Assembly: GCA_036386415.1 (NCBI GenBank)
Contig: DASVVT010000027.1
Location: 70,759-134,758 of the forward strand
Length of the DNA: 64,000 bases
Direction of reading: 5' to 3'
Source of the DNA: DASVVT01 sp036386415
GTDB lineage: Bacteria; Acidobacteriota; Blastocatellia; Pyrinomonadales; Pyrinomonadaceae
Below are positions 7,622 through 16,181 of the stretch, in pieces; position 1 is the first letter of the stretch, and each line of letters begins with the position of its first letter. The position numbers and the translations under genes were made by a program. Below the pieces are notes generated by a model that did no database searches, had not been told where the DNA came from, and was given only the letters and a program-made list of their open reading frames with translations.

Positions 7622-10600
7622 TCAGAACTGGTAGCGCAAGGCGAACTGCATGACGCGTCCGGCCTTGGTCTCATTCAGTGGAGTTTGCGTAGACGTGAAC
7701 CTCCCGAAGTCAGGGCCGGGCTCGCCGCCAAGGAACGGGTCCTGGCCGAGACTGAGATCGGAGATGGTGAGGGCATCGAAGCGCTGCGTGTTCGTCACGT
7801 TGAAGACCTCCCAGCGGAATTGAAGGGAATGGTTCTCCCAGGGCATCTTGAAGGTCTTCGTCAATCCAAGGTCGAGCGACATATAGGGCTCCCCGCGCAG
7901 GACGTTGCGATCTCCGATCTCTCCGGAGCGCGCGTTGCGGAAACTCTGATAAGCGGCGACCGGGTCGCTGAAGAGATTCGGGCTGCCCTCGGCGGTCGGG
8001 GATGATCGAATCGGCCCGATCCGCACGCCGTTCGATTGCACGTTCCAGTTCGTGGCCCATACGCAGCAGTCGAAAGGCGTCTGCACGGGCAGGCCGGAAT
8101 TCCAGCGGAAGATGCCGTTCAGCTCCCAGCCGCCCAGAAGCCCGTTGACATACTTATTCGAATCGCTCAGGAAGGCTTTGCCACGACCGAAGGGCAGGCC
8201 AATGAGCCAGTTGGCGTTGATGATGTGGCGCGCGTCGAAGTCGGAATCGGCGTAGGCCAGATCAGGAAAGAGCGCGTTGACGATGAACGCCGTGCCGTAG
8301 CTAGTCGAGCTCTGCAAGCCGGAAGCATTATCGAGCGAGTGCGACAGCGTGTAGTTGAAATCAAACGCCACGTTATTGCCCCAGCGCTGGCGCAGGCTGA
8401 GCTGTAAGGCATTGTAGTTCGACCGTGCGACGGTCGAGAAGGCCGACAGCGCAGCGAACTGCGGCTGGTAGAACGTATTGTTGAAGCGAGACGGGCCGCC
8501 GCCGAACGGGCACGAGGTGCAGGTGGGACTGTCATCCCAGATCAGTTGCACGAACGTGTAGTCGGTAATGCCCGCGCCACCGAGGGCTTCCGGCGCGATC
8601 CAGGCGTAGGATGCCTGCGTAGCCGTCAGCGACGTATCACCCCACCACTCGGGCTGGAACGGGAAGAGGTTCTCGAAGAAAGGAATCGGCGCGAGCGCGG
8701 TGATCGGCGTGTTCGCGTAGCGTGCGTCGATGAGTAGATTCATCGCCTGGTAGAAGGTCATGCCAGACTGTGGATCGCGGATATTGTTCAACTGCATGAT
8801 GTCGCGCGTCGCCAGCAATTTGCGCGCGAAGCGACCGACGTAGCTGGCCTCAAACGATAATCCCTTGCCCAGCTCACGACCGTAAGAGAGATTGACGCTG
8901 TAGTTGTAAGGTGTCTCGATTGTGTCGTCGAGCGAGACCTCTATACGCTGATCCTCGTCAGCCGGAACCGTCAGCGGAAAGATCAAGTTGGTTGGGATCG
9001 GCCCGGTCGAGCCCGGAAAATCGAGGTTGCGAACATTAGGATCGAACCCCGTGAAGAGTGGGCCTAATCCGCCAATCGTGCGGCCCTCCACAATATCAAA
9101 AGTATTGGCGTTGATATTCCTGGCAGAGGTGAAACCAGCCAGGCTATTGAGGTCGAAGTTGACGGCCAGTTGGCTTCCGATGCGGTCGTATGTCATGCGA
9201 AAGCCGCCGCGTATGACAGACTTGCCGTTACGACCGATGAGCCGTCCGAAGAAGTTGTCGCCGAAATCTGGCGACCAGGCGACGGCGACTGAAGGCGCAA
9301 AATTGTTCCAGTCCTGTTTGTAATAACCAGGCTGGTTATTGGCCTTGCCCGCCAGATCGAAAGTGATCGGATCGTTGAACGGCACACCATTGGCCGAGCT
9401 TTCGACGCGCTGCTGGAAATATTGGCCGAGGCTCGGGGTAGGCCGCACTTGCAGACCGTTTTTTTCATAGACGGGCGTCGAAGTTGACCAGCGCAGACCG
9501 TAAGAAAGCGTCAGGTTCGGACGTATGCGCCAGGAGTCCTGCCAGTAAAGCTCATACTCTTCGGTGGCGAATGTGCGATTGGTCGGCGTTCCGACAGACT
9601 GCAACTGACCGCTCTTGTCATAGACGAGATTGGCGCTGTACTGCGAATAACGACCGATGACGGAGGCGAGCGCGTCGCGCAGGTCGTTCGTATCGCCGCT
9701 GACTTCAGGGAAGGTCGGGACTACAATGTCTTCGCCGTCTACGTGTTCTACGTGTGTGAGCAGGTCGAGCAGGACTGCGCCCGAGAAGTTGTAATACGAG
9801 GGGTTGATGACGGCCTCATCAAATGACCTGGCAGACGAGATGCGGCTGTTGCGTATGAAACGCACGTTGCCGCCGAAACCGAAAGTGTGGTTGCCCTTGA
9901 TCCACGACACGTCATCCACGAAATTATGCACTGGAGTGACGCGACTGAGGCCTCGCCTGAAACCTTGCGGGGCGAAAATAAAACGGAAGACGGCGCTGTT
10001 ATCAGTCGATTCGCCGCTATCCGTAAAAGCCGCGCGCGTAAAGCCGTAGGTGAAACGGTTGATGAGGTTGCTTGAGATCGTCCAGGTGTGGCCTGCGGCG
10101 ATGCCGAAGGGGTGATTCCAGATCGTGAGCGCAGGAGAGTCCGGGAAGCACTGAATATTATCGGCAGTGAAGTCTATGCCGCAGTCAGGCCCGCCGTAGA
10201 CGTTATGCGTGACATGATCCCACTGGTAGTTGCCGCGCAGAAAGAGCGTCTGGCGGTCTGTCAGGTTGAAGTCTAATCTTGTAATGAAGGTGTTGAGACG
10301 GGCTGGCGTCTTGACGTTAAAGCGGAAGCCAGCCGTGTTGAGCCCATCACCGACAGACGTGTCATTGGCCGGATACTTGCTCGCGGCGTTGGCAATCACG
10401 GCCAGGGTCGCGGGATTGATGCCTGGAGTGTCGCCATTAGCCAAAACGTAGCCAGTATTGATGTCAGAAGGCGTCAAGCTGATGATGCCGCCAGCAGCGG
10501 CGCACTGAGCGTTTAAAGCCGGGTCTGGCCCATCCGTGCTGCAACGATACTTGACGATGCCCTGCCCCAGCGAGGGCAGTGGCACTTCGCGGACGACAGG

Positions 10601-11611
10601 AGTTTCAGAGGCTTCGCGAAACGCCTCATAATTGAAGAAGAAGAAGGCGCGATCCTTTTTGATCGGCCCGCCGATTGAGCCGCCGTAGACGTTGCGCAGC
10701 AGTTGCGGGCGCGGCGCGCGCGGGTCGCCCACCTTTTTCTCTCCGGTCTGAACCGGCAGGTCTTCTGCCGTGTAACGGCCAGCCGCGTTATTAAAGAAGT
10801 CGTTGGCGGTCGTGACCGTGTTGCGGTGAAATTCATAGAGCGATCCGTGGAATTCGTTGGTGCCGCTCTTGGTGACGAGCGAGACCTGCGCGCCCGAAGA
10901 GCGTCCCTGTTCGGCGTTCGGGTTGGTCGTGATGACGCGAAACTCCTGCAAGGAATCGGGCGTCGAGCGCAGGACGCTGGCAAAGGCCTCATCGGTTACG
11001 ACATCCAGACCGCGCTGCTGTTCATTGTTGTCAACTCCATCAAGGAGGACGTTGGCCTGGTCGGAGCGCCCACCGTTGACATAGCCCGTGCGCGTCACAC
11101 CGGGCTGAAGCGAGAGCAGGCCGACGACGTTGCGCGCGTTCAAGGGAAGCTGCTCGATACGTCGCGCCTCAAAGGCCGTGCCGATAGTGGCGTCCGTGGT
11201 ATTCAAAGGCGCTTCTACATCGGACGAAATCGTGACCACTTCTTTGACGTCACCGACCTCAAGCTGCACATTCACATCGATGGGCGTCTCAACCAGAGCG
11301 CGCACTTCGCTCACGACAGACTTCTTGAAGCCCGTCGCTTCGGTTTCCACACGGTATGTGCCGGGCGGCACGGCGCTGAAAGAGTAGGTGCCGTCTTCGC
11401 CGGTCACCTGGGTGCGTGTAAAGTTTCTTTCCACGTTTGTGAGCGTTACGCTGGCGCCGACGACAGCCTTCCCCTGCTGGTCTGTCACCGTGCCTCGCAC
11501 TGAAGATGTGCCGGTCTGGGCTATGACAGCGCTGCCACAGAAGACCAGCGAGAGGAGAAGCCCGCAAAGCATCCACGCTGCGCGGTGGATGGACAACCTT
11601 TGTCCTTTCAT
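7622..11611 (-). CDS. Oar-like TonB-dependent outer-membrane receptor
   Basis: A very large outer-membrane receptor of about 1329 residues. The ATG at 11611 is chosen because TTGGAGG lies just before it. Domains in order: signal peptide (to about residue 35, ending AVIAQTG), a carboxypeptidase-regulatory (Ig-like) domain (SVRGTVTDQQGKAVVGASVTL to YRVETEATGFKK), a plug domain (LPLNARNVVGLLSLQPGV, GRSDQANVLLDGVDNNE) and a long beta barrel ending in the aromatic MQFALRYQF, as required for outer-membrane insertion. This is the Oar/SusC-like group abundant in acidobacteria; ligands are usually unknown and probably oligosaccharides or peptides. It is monocistronic here, with its own promoter candidate and a clear terminator. 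Confidence 0.93.
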   Translation of the reverse strand: MKGQRLSIHRAAWMLCGLLLSLVFCGSAVIAQTGTSSVRGTVTDQQGKAVVGASVTLTNVERNFTRTQVTGEDGTYSFSAVPPGTYRVETEATGFKKSVVSEVRALVETPIDVNVQLEVGDVKEVVTISSDVEAPLNTTDATIGTAFEARRIEQLPLNARNVVGLLSLQPGVTRTGYVNGGRSDQANVLLDGVDNNEQQRGLDVVTDEAFASVLRSTPDSLQEFRVITTNPNAEQGRSSGAQVSLVTKSGTNEFHGSLYEFHRNTVTTANDFFNNAAGRYTAEDLPVQTGEKKVGDPRAPRPQLLRNVYGGSIGGPIKKDRAFFFFNYEAFREASETPVVREVPLPSLGQGIVKYRCSTDGPDPALNAQCAAAGGIISLTPSDINTGYVLANGDTPGINPATLAVIANAASKYPANDTSVGDGLNTAGFRFNVKTPARLNTFITRLDFNLTDRQTLFLRGNYQWDHVTHNVYGGPDCGIDFTADNIQCFPDSPALTIWNHPFGIAAGHTWTISSNLINRFTYGFTRAAFTDSGESTDNSAVFRFIFAPQGFRRGLSRVTPVHNFVDDVSWIKGNHTFGFGGNVRFIRNSRISSARSFDEAVINPSYYNFSGAVLLDLLTHVEHVDGEDIVVPTFPEVSGDTNDLRDALASVIGRYSQYSANLVYDKSGQLQSVGTPTNRTFATEEYELYWQDSWRIRPNLTLSYGLRWSTSTPVYEKNGLQVRPTPSLGQYFQQRVESSANGVPFNDPITFDLAGKANNQPGYYKQDWNNFAPSVAVAWSPDFGDNFFGRLIGRNGKSVIRGGFRMTYDRIGSQLAVNFDLNSLAGFTSARNINANTFDIVEGRTIGGLGPLFTGFDPNVRNLDFPGSTGPIPTNLIFPLTVPADEDQRIEVSLDDTIETPYNYSVNLSYGRELGKGLSFEASYVGRFARKLLATRDIMQLNNIRDPQSGMTFYQAMNLLIDARYANTPITALAPIPFFENLFPFQPEWWGDTSLTATQASYAWIAPEALGGAGITDYTFVQLIWDDSPTCTSCPFGGGPSRFNNTFYQPQFAALSAFSTVARSNYNALQLSLRQRWGNNVAFDFNYTLSHSLDNASGLQSSTSYGTAFIVNALFPDLAYADSDFDARHIINANWLIGLPFGRGKAFLSDSNKYVNGLLGGWELNGIFRWNSGLPVQTPFDCCVWATNWNVQSNGVRIGPIRSSPTAEGSPNLFSDPVAAYQSFRNARSGEIGDRNVLRGEPYMSLDLGLTKTFKMPWENHSLQFRWEVFNVTNTQRFDALTISDLSLGQDPFLGGEPGPDFGRFTSTQTPLNETKAGRVMQFALRYQF

Positions 11612-11827
11612 ATAAGCCTCCAATTATCTTCCAGGGACCCTCCGCAGAGCGTCCCGAGCCCTGAAGTGAAGAAGAAAGGCTGCGGCGAACTTTAGGAAGA
11701 AGCCCCAGGAGCCCGCCGAAGCAATAGACTAGAGCGACCAGATTCTCGGACGGATGAGTATCTGTCAAACCTGATTTTAGAGCTGTGATGCTGATGAATG
11801 ATCCGTCGCAGAGAACGGGTACGAGGA

Positions 11828-11855
11828 GTTATACCAGATTCTCGATTACAGTCAA
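11828..11855 (-). promoter_or_regulatory. sigma70-type promoter of the TonB receptor gene
   Basis: On the minus strand TTGACT (11850-11855) is followed after 16 bp by TATAAC (11828-11833). This predicts a leader of about 200 nt before the receptor's ATG. The hexamers are near consensus and the surroundings AT-rich. Confidence 0.55.
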
Positions 11856-12058
11856 TATAAATAAGCAACTGTTATTCCGAGCGCTTAACCGACCTGTGGC
11901 TCACGCATTTCCGGCCAAAAGCGAATCATCACGGCGGGCGATAAGAAAAAGCGGGACACGCGCATCCAATTTTTTGAATGTAAGCAAAAATTTGAAGACA
12001 GCCTGTGCCAGAGAGTTGTAGTTATTGGAACGGATTCTATTAATCCGTATGGAGGCAC

Positions 12059-12157
12059 TTAAACGCTGGAGGACGCAAAGGTATGCGCGCAAAGGTCGCA
12101 GAGAATAACTTCTTTGCGCTCTCCAGCGTCTTCCTCCTTTGTGTCCTTTGCGTTTAG
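12059..12157. repeat. period-9 hairpin element, CGCAAAGGA family
   Basis: Arms contain CGCAAAGG/CGCTGGAGG-type units starting TTAAACGC on the left and ending GCGTTTAG on the right; the two arms are roughly reverse complementary. It lies about 28 nt after the stop codon of the GGDEF gene. Confidence 0.75.
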
Positions 12158-12185
12158 TTCTCCTCTTTTTCTATCACTCACTTAT

Positions 12186-13121
12186 TTAGGCGGCACTAAT
12201 TACTGGAGCCATAGCCGTGCGGTCGCGCCCTTCATGCTTGGCACGGTAGAGCGCTGCATCACTGGCGGCGAAGAGGCTGCGCTCTGAAGTCGCGTGCGCG
12301 GGGCAGGCGGCGACGCCGAGGCTGGCCGTCACCTGGCCTATGCCTTCGAGCGACTCTGCCGCAATGACGTAGCGGAGGCGTTCGGCGGCAGCAAGGGCCT
12401 TGACGTCGTCTGTCCCCGCCAGCAGCAGGGCGAACTCTTCTCCGCCGAGGCGCGCCGCCGTGTCGTTATCGCGTGAAAGCTGCATGAGCGAGCTGGCGAG
12501 ATGGCGTATCACGATGTCGCCAGCCGAATGTCCGTGCTCGTCGTTGATACGCTTGAGATGATCTATATCGACGAGCAGCAACGCGCACGGGACGCCGTAG
12601 CGTCGCCACCTTTCGACCTCCTGACCGAGCGCGGTGCGGAAACGCCGCCGGTTCAAAAGACCCGTCAAGTAATCGCGATCAGCCTCTGCGCGCAGGCGTT
12701 CCATCGTCAGGCGGAGTGCGACCAGTTGCGCCGTGCGCGCCAGGAGCAGGTCAAGATGGGCAGGCACTTGAAAATAGTCGAAGGCTCCCGTTTGAAAGGC
12801 TGCGCTGCGCAGATCAACCGTCGCTTCCGCTGCTCCGACCAGAACGAGCGGCACGCCGTCCTGCGCACGGGCCAGCATGCGCGCCAGCTCGGCGGCGCTG
12901 ATCCCCTTCAGGCCCACGTCCGCGATGACGACGTGCGGGCGCGTGCGGCTGAGCGCCACGAGCGCGGCCAGGCTGCCCGTCACCCCGACGGTGCATAAGC
13001 CCGCGCTCTCAAGCGCGGGGGCGTAGGCGCTTCCAGCCGCTTCATCCGTGACCAGCAGGACGCGGCCTTGATCGCGCCGCTGCGTGCGGTCGATAGTCGT
13101 AGCTTGCACTGGTGCGCTCAT
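12186..13121 (-). CDS. receiver-like/GGDEF diguanylate cyclase
   Basis: A cytoplasmic two-domain protein of about 311 residues that probably makes the second messenger c-di-GMP. The first part (RVLLVTDEAAGS, PHVVIADVGLKG) resembles a response-regulator receiver with D as possible phosphoacceptor; conservation of the acidic pocket is partial (TDE instead of DDD), so it may be degenerate. The second part is a complete GGDEF domain: DRDYLTGLLNRRRF, LLLVDIDHLKRINDEHGH and the active-site signature RLGGEEFALLL. No RxxD inhibitory site is obvious. I take the ATG at 13121; a TTG at 13199 would add 26 residues with no domain character. It lies between trpF and the TonB receptor. Confidence 0.88.
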   Translation of the reverse strand: MSAPVQATTIDRTQRRDQGRVLLVTDEAAGSAYAPALESAGLCTVGVTGSLAALVALSRTRPHVVIADVGLKGISAAELARMLARAQDGVPLVLVGAAEATVDLRSAAFQTGAFDYFQVPAHLDLLLARTAQLVALRLTMERLRAEADRDYLTGLLNRRRFRTALGQEVERWRRYGVPCALLLVDIDHLKRINDEHGHSAGDIVIRHLASSLMQLSRDNDTAARLGGEEFALLLAGTDDVKALAAAERLRYVIAAESLEGIGQVTASLGVAACPAHATSERSLFAASDAALYRAKHEGRDRTAMAPVISAA

Positions 13122-13266
13122 AAGATTCGGTTCGCCGTTGATAGCTTCGAGTCTGGTGTAAAAGGGAATGATGAGGGATGCGTAGCGAACTTGCGACAAG
13201 CTTCGCTCTTCTGGGGCACAATGCGCATTTCACGGCCCAAGCATAACCGATGTGGGCGGCATGGCG

Positions 13267-13890
13267 TCAAGGTTTAACATGCGCGGCGGCGATAAAGGCT
13301 TCGACGCGTGATGAATCCTTGCGCCCGGGAGCGAATTCCAGGCGGCTGCATGCATCCACCGCGTAGGGTTCGACTACCCGAATCGCCTCCGCCACATTTT
13401 CGGGTGCGAGCCCGCCCGCGAGAAAGAGTTTCGGGACCAGCTCGCGCGTCCGGCGCGCTAAACGCCAGTCGATCATGCGTCCCGTGCCGCCGCGCGCTGG
13501 CCCGGCAAAGGCGTCGAGCAAGACGGCATCCGTCTCATAGCGGGCGGCGCTCTCAGGCCGGAAATCCCTTGTCACGCGCAGCGCCTTGATGACGAAACGA
13601 TCTTTCAGCGCGCGGCAGTAATCAATAGATTCGTCTCCGTGCAGTTGCAACGCCGACACGCGCGCGCGATCAGCGATGCGCGCCACAACCTCCGGCCTGC
13701 CTTCGTTGACGAACACTCCAACCGTCAGCACCCTTGCCGGAAGCTGTTCGATGATGTGTTGCGCCGCCTCCGGCTCAATGTAACGCGGGCTGCCTTGATA
13801 AAAGTTGAATCCGAGCGCGTCCGCCCCGGCGCGCAACGCCACGAGCGCGTCCTCCAGATTCGTGATGCCACAGATTTTGACTTGAACCAT
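13267..13890 (-). CDS. trpF: phosphoribosylanthranilate isomerase
   Basis: TrpF performs the Amadori rearrangement of phosphoribosylanthranilate to CdRP in tryptophan synthesis. The general base Cys7 (VKICGIT) and the general acid Asp in DAVLLDAFAG are present; the phosphate site is formed by LAGGLAPENV and the C-terminal strand. The C-terminal phosphate-binding loop reads AVDACSRLE instead of the usual VDVSSGVE, a mild departure. Length 207 residues is normal. It follows trpC across a hairpin element, with its ATG 10 nt beyond the arm and no Shine-Dalgarno. Confidence 0.95.
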   Translation of the reverse strand: MVQVKICGITNLEDALVALRAGADALGFNFYQGSPRYIEPEAAQHIIEQLPARVLTVGVFVNEGRPEVVARIADRARVSALQLHGDESIDYCRALKDRFVIKALRVTRDFRPESAARYETDAVLLDAFAGPARGGTGRMIDWRLARRTRELVPKLFLAGGLAPENVAEAIRVVEPYAVDACSRLEFAPGRKDSSRVEAFIAAAHVKP

Positions 13891-13900
13891 GATTAAAAAG

Positions 13901-14046
13901 CAGTAGACAGTCGTCAGTAGTCAGTAGCCAGTAGATAAAACAGCAGCCCTACTCTTTGTTGATTACTATGATTTATGATGAGTGCCGTTAACCACATCGC
14001 CGGATTTTCTTTCCTACTGGCTACTGACTACTGTCTACTGTCTACT
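13901..14046. repeat. period-7 hairpin element, CAGTAGA family
   Basis: Left arm 13901-13935 and right arm 14013-14046 are five heptads each (CAGTAGA, CAGTCGT, CAGTAGT, CAGTAGC on the left), about 30 of 34 positions complementary. The interior carries CATCGCCGGATTTTCTTTC beside the right arm. The right arm encodes the last five residues and stop of TrpC; trpF starts 10 nt beyond the left arm. Confidence 0.88.
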
Positions 14047-14831
14047 TCCCCAATCATTTCGCGCAAGGTGGCGTCGGGTTGAGCGGAGCGCATGAGGGTC
14101 TCGCCGATGAGGAAGCCTTGATAGCCCAGAGCGCGCAGACGGCGCAGATCATCTCCTGAGCGGAGGCCGCTTTCGGCCACCAGCATCACACCCGACGAAG
14201 CTGCGTGGGCGAGCTCAACAGATACGTCGAGCGAGACTTTGAACGAACGCAGGTCGCGGTTATTGACGCCGACGAGCGTGGCGCGCGCGGCTTCGGCGCG
14301 ACGCAGCTCGTCTTCTGTATGCACTTCTACCAGCGCATCCATGCTGAGATCGTCCTCCGTGATGCGCCGCAGGCGTGCGAGCATTTCATCATCGAGGGCA
14401 GCGACGATCAGGAGCAGCGCGTCTGCGCCCGCCGCCGCCGACTCGTACAGTTGATACTCGTCGAAAATGAAATCCTTGCGCAGCACAGGGATTTTCACAG
14501 CCCCGCGAACGGCGCGCAGGTCTTCGAGCGAGCCCTGGAAGCGATCCTCTTCGGTCAAGACAGAGATGGCCGCCGCGCCGCCCGCCTCATAGTGGCGCGC
14601 AATCCGGGCTGGCTCGGCGTCGGCGCAAATCGCTCCCTTCGATGGCGACGCGCGCTTGAACTCTGCGATCACGTTCACGCGCTCATGTCGGAGGGCAAGA
14701 CTCAGCGCATGCGGCTGAGAGTTGCGCCGCACCTCTTCAGCCTGAGCGCGCAATTCGTCCACCGCACCCCGCTTCCTCGCTCCTTCCAGCCGCGCTCTCT
14801 TGAGCGCCATCATCTCCGTCAGAAAATCCAT
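14028..14831 (-). CDS. trpC: indole-3-glycerol phosphate synthase
   Basis: TrpC closes CdRP to indole-3-glycerol phosphate. The start is the ATG at 14831 (MDFLTEMMALKRARLE); the frame remains open upstream only because the neighbouring repeat lacks stops. Catalytic landmarks: AEFKRASPSKG (Glu57, Lys59), VLRKDFIFDEYQ (catalytic Lys), LVEVHTEDEL, GVNNRDL and VAESGL. 267 residues, normal. The last five residues, VDSRQ, and the stop codon are encoded by the hairpin arm that begins there, so the native C-terminus probably ended near EMIGE. It follows trpD across another hairpin. Confidence 0.96.
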   Translation of the reverse strand: MDFLTEMMALKRARLEGARKRGAVDELRAQAEEVRRNSQPHALSLALRHERVNVIAEFKRASPSKGAICADAEPARIARHYEAGGAAAISVLTEEDRFQGSLEDLRAVRGAVKIPVLRKDFIFDEYQLYESAAAGADALLLIVAALDDEMLARLRRITEDDLSMDALVEVHTEDELRRAEAARATLVGVNNRDLRSFKVSLDVSVELAHAASSGVMLVAESGLRSGDDLRRLRALGYQGFLIGETLMRSAQPDATLREMIGEVDSRQ

Positions 14832-14840
14832 GCTAAAAAG

Positions 14841-14953
14841 TTTGTCCGTTGTCCGTGGTCGTTGGTCAGTTGTTTGTGTAGCGACACTTGCGTCATCCAG
14901 CTTCAAGTACGGGTAGCGAAACCACGGACAACTGACCACTGACCACGGACAAA
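14841..14953. repeat. period-7 hairpin element, GTCCGTG/GTCAGTT family
   Basis: The left arm 14841-14873 reads as GTCCGTT-GTCCGTG-GTCGTTG-GTCAGTT heptads; the right arm 14921-14953 has the complementary series in another order. The trpD stop codon (14957-14959) lies 3 nt outside the right arm and the trpC start 9 nt outside the left arm. Confidence 0.85.
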
Positions 14954-14956
14954 CAT

Positions 14957-16057
14957 TTACCTGTTCGTCGCTTCGACCAGTTGATCCAGTTTGGCGAGCG
15001 CTGCACCGCTGTCTATACTCTCTTCCGCGAGTCGCGCCGCCCCGCTCAGGTCAGAGGCGTGGCCTCCGACAAAGAGTGCCGCCGCCGCGTTTGCCGTCAC
15101 AAGAGCGCGCGCCTCGTCACGTCTTGCGCACTCCAGCACCGCGCGAATCGTCAGCGCGTTAGCTTCCGCATCGCCACCGCGCAGGTGAGACAGCTCCGCA
15201 CGCTCAAGCCCGAAATCCTCCGGCGCAACCTCAAAAGTCCTGACCTGGCCGTCGCGTGCTTCCGCGACGAACGTCTCGCACGCAAGCGTCACCTCGTCAA
15301 GACCATCCGCGCCGTGAACCACCCAGGCATGTTCCGTCCCCAGTGCGACGAGCGCGTTTGCCAGCGGCTCTGCGAGCGCCTGATGCCAGACGCCGATCAA
15401 CTGTCGCGTCGCACCCGCAGGATTCGTCAGGGGCCCCAGCAGGTTGAAGGTCGTATGCACGCCCAGCTCGCGGCGCACGCTCGCCACGCGCGCCGTCGCC
15501 CCGTGATAGAGGGGCGCGAACATGAAGCAGATGCCGATCTCGTTGAGACAACGCTCTGAGACTTCAGGGGCAACCGCAACCTGAACGCCGAGCGCCGTCA
15601 AAACGTCCGCGCTTCCCGAACGGCTCGTCGCCGCGCGGCTGCCATGCTTGGCGACCGGCAGCCCTGCGCCCGCGATGACGAATGCGGCGGCGGTCGAGAC
15701 ATTGAAAGTCTTGGCGAAGCTTGAGCCCGTGCCCGCCGTGTCTATGAAACTCGCGTGGCGGGAATTGATGCGCACGGCACGCGCACGCATCGCCTGTGCC
15801 ATCCCCGCGAGTTCTTCCACTGTCTCGCCTTTGACCGCCAGCGCCACGAGCGCCGCCGCGATCTGCGCATCGGTCGCTTCGCCATCGAGAAGCGCGTCGA
15901 GCAGTAGGGTGGCCTCCTCGCGCCGTAAATCTTCGCCGCGCATGAGGCGGAGCAAAAGAGCGCGCAGTCCCGTCGCCGCCTGCGGCTCATCCTTTCGCGC
16001 CGGAGTCGGTAAAAGCCATGCTGGTCTATGCGCATGGTCTGTTTTCTCTTCCGTCAT
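14957..16057 (-). CDS. trpD: anthranilate phosphoribosyltransferase
   Basis: TrpD transfers phosphoribose from PRPP to anthranilate. Landmarks are the PRPP loop DTAGTGSSFAKTFNVST, KHGSRAATSRSGSADVL, GICFMFAPLYH, RRELGVHTTFNLLGPLTNPA, and GADGLDEV. The SSFAKTFN variant of the usual GGDGxxTFN loop is slightly unusual but the motif is complete. Length 366 residues; residues 1-30 are a low-conservation extension before the helical N-terminal domain. It is the first of the trpDCF block. The next gene upstream is the Ser/Thr kinase, 124 bp away, so a promoter probably lies in that gap. Confidence 0.95.
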   Translation of the reverse strand: MTEEKTDHAHRPAWLLPTPARKDEPQAATGLRALLLRLMRGEDLRREEATLLLDALLDGEATDAQIAAALVALAVKGETVEELAGMAQAMRARAVRINSRHASFIDTAGTGSSFAKTFNVSTAAAFVIAGAGLPVAKHGSRAATSRSGSADVLTALGVQVAVAPEVSERCLNEIGICFMFAPLYHGATARVASVRRELGVHTTFNLLGPLTNPAGATRQLIGVWHQALAEPLANALVALGTEHAWVVHGADGLDEVTLACETFVAEARDGQVRTFEVAPEDFGLERAELSHLRGGDAEANALTIRAVLECARRDEARALVTANAAAALFVGGHASDLSGAARLAEESIDSGAALAKLDQLVEATNR

Positions 16058-16181
16058 ACTAATCCGCAGTCAGGAGACAATGTGTGCGCGCGTGGCACGG
16101 CTGATAGATTAAGCCAATCAGAGAAACTTATCTATACTGTGATCAGCATTCGGGGCTGCGGCTGGCGCTCAAAGAAACTTC

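Larger units (their letters stand above)
11612..12185. other. 574-bp gene-free stretch
   Basis: This gap holds the promoter candidate of the TonB receptor (11828-11855), an AT-rich segment, a small inverted repeat ACGGATT-5nt-AATCCGT around 12031-12049, and a period-9 hairpin element (12059-12157). A 78-codon open frame at 11785-12021 has no ribosome site or recognisable content and is not called. Confidence 0.6.

Noticed and set aside
11785..12021. 78-codon frame upstream of the TonB receptor
   Set aside because: Covers the receptor promoter region, no Shine-Dalgarno, no recognisable sequence character.
14832..14939. N-terminal extension of trpC
   Set aside because: The extra residues are translated from the GTCCGTG hairpin; the family start matches the ATG at 14831.
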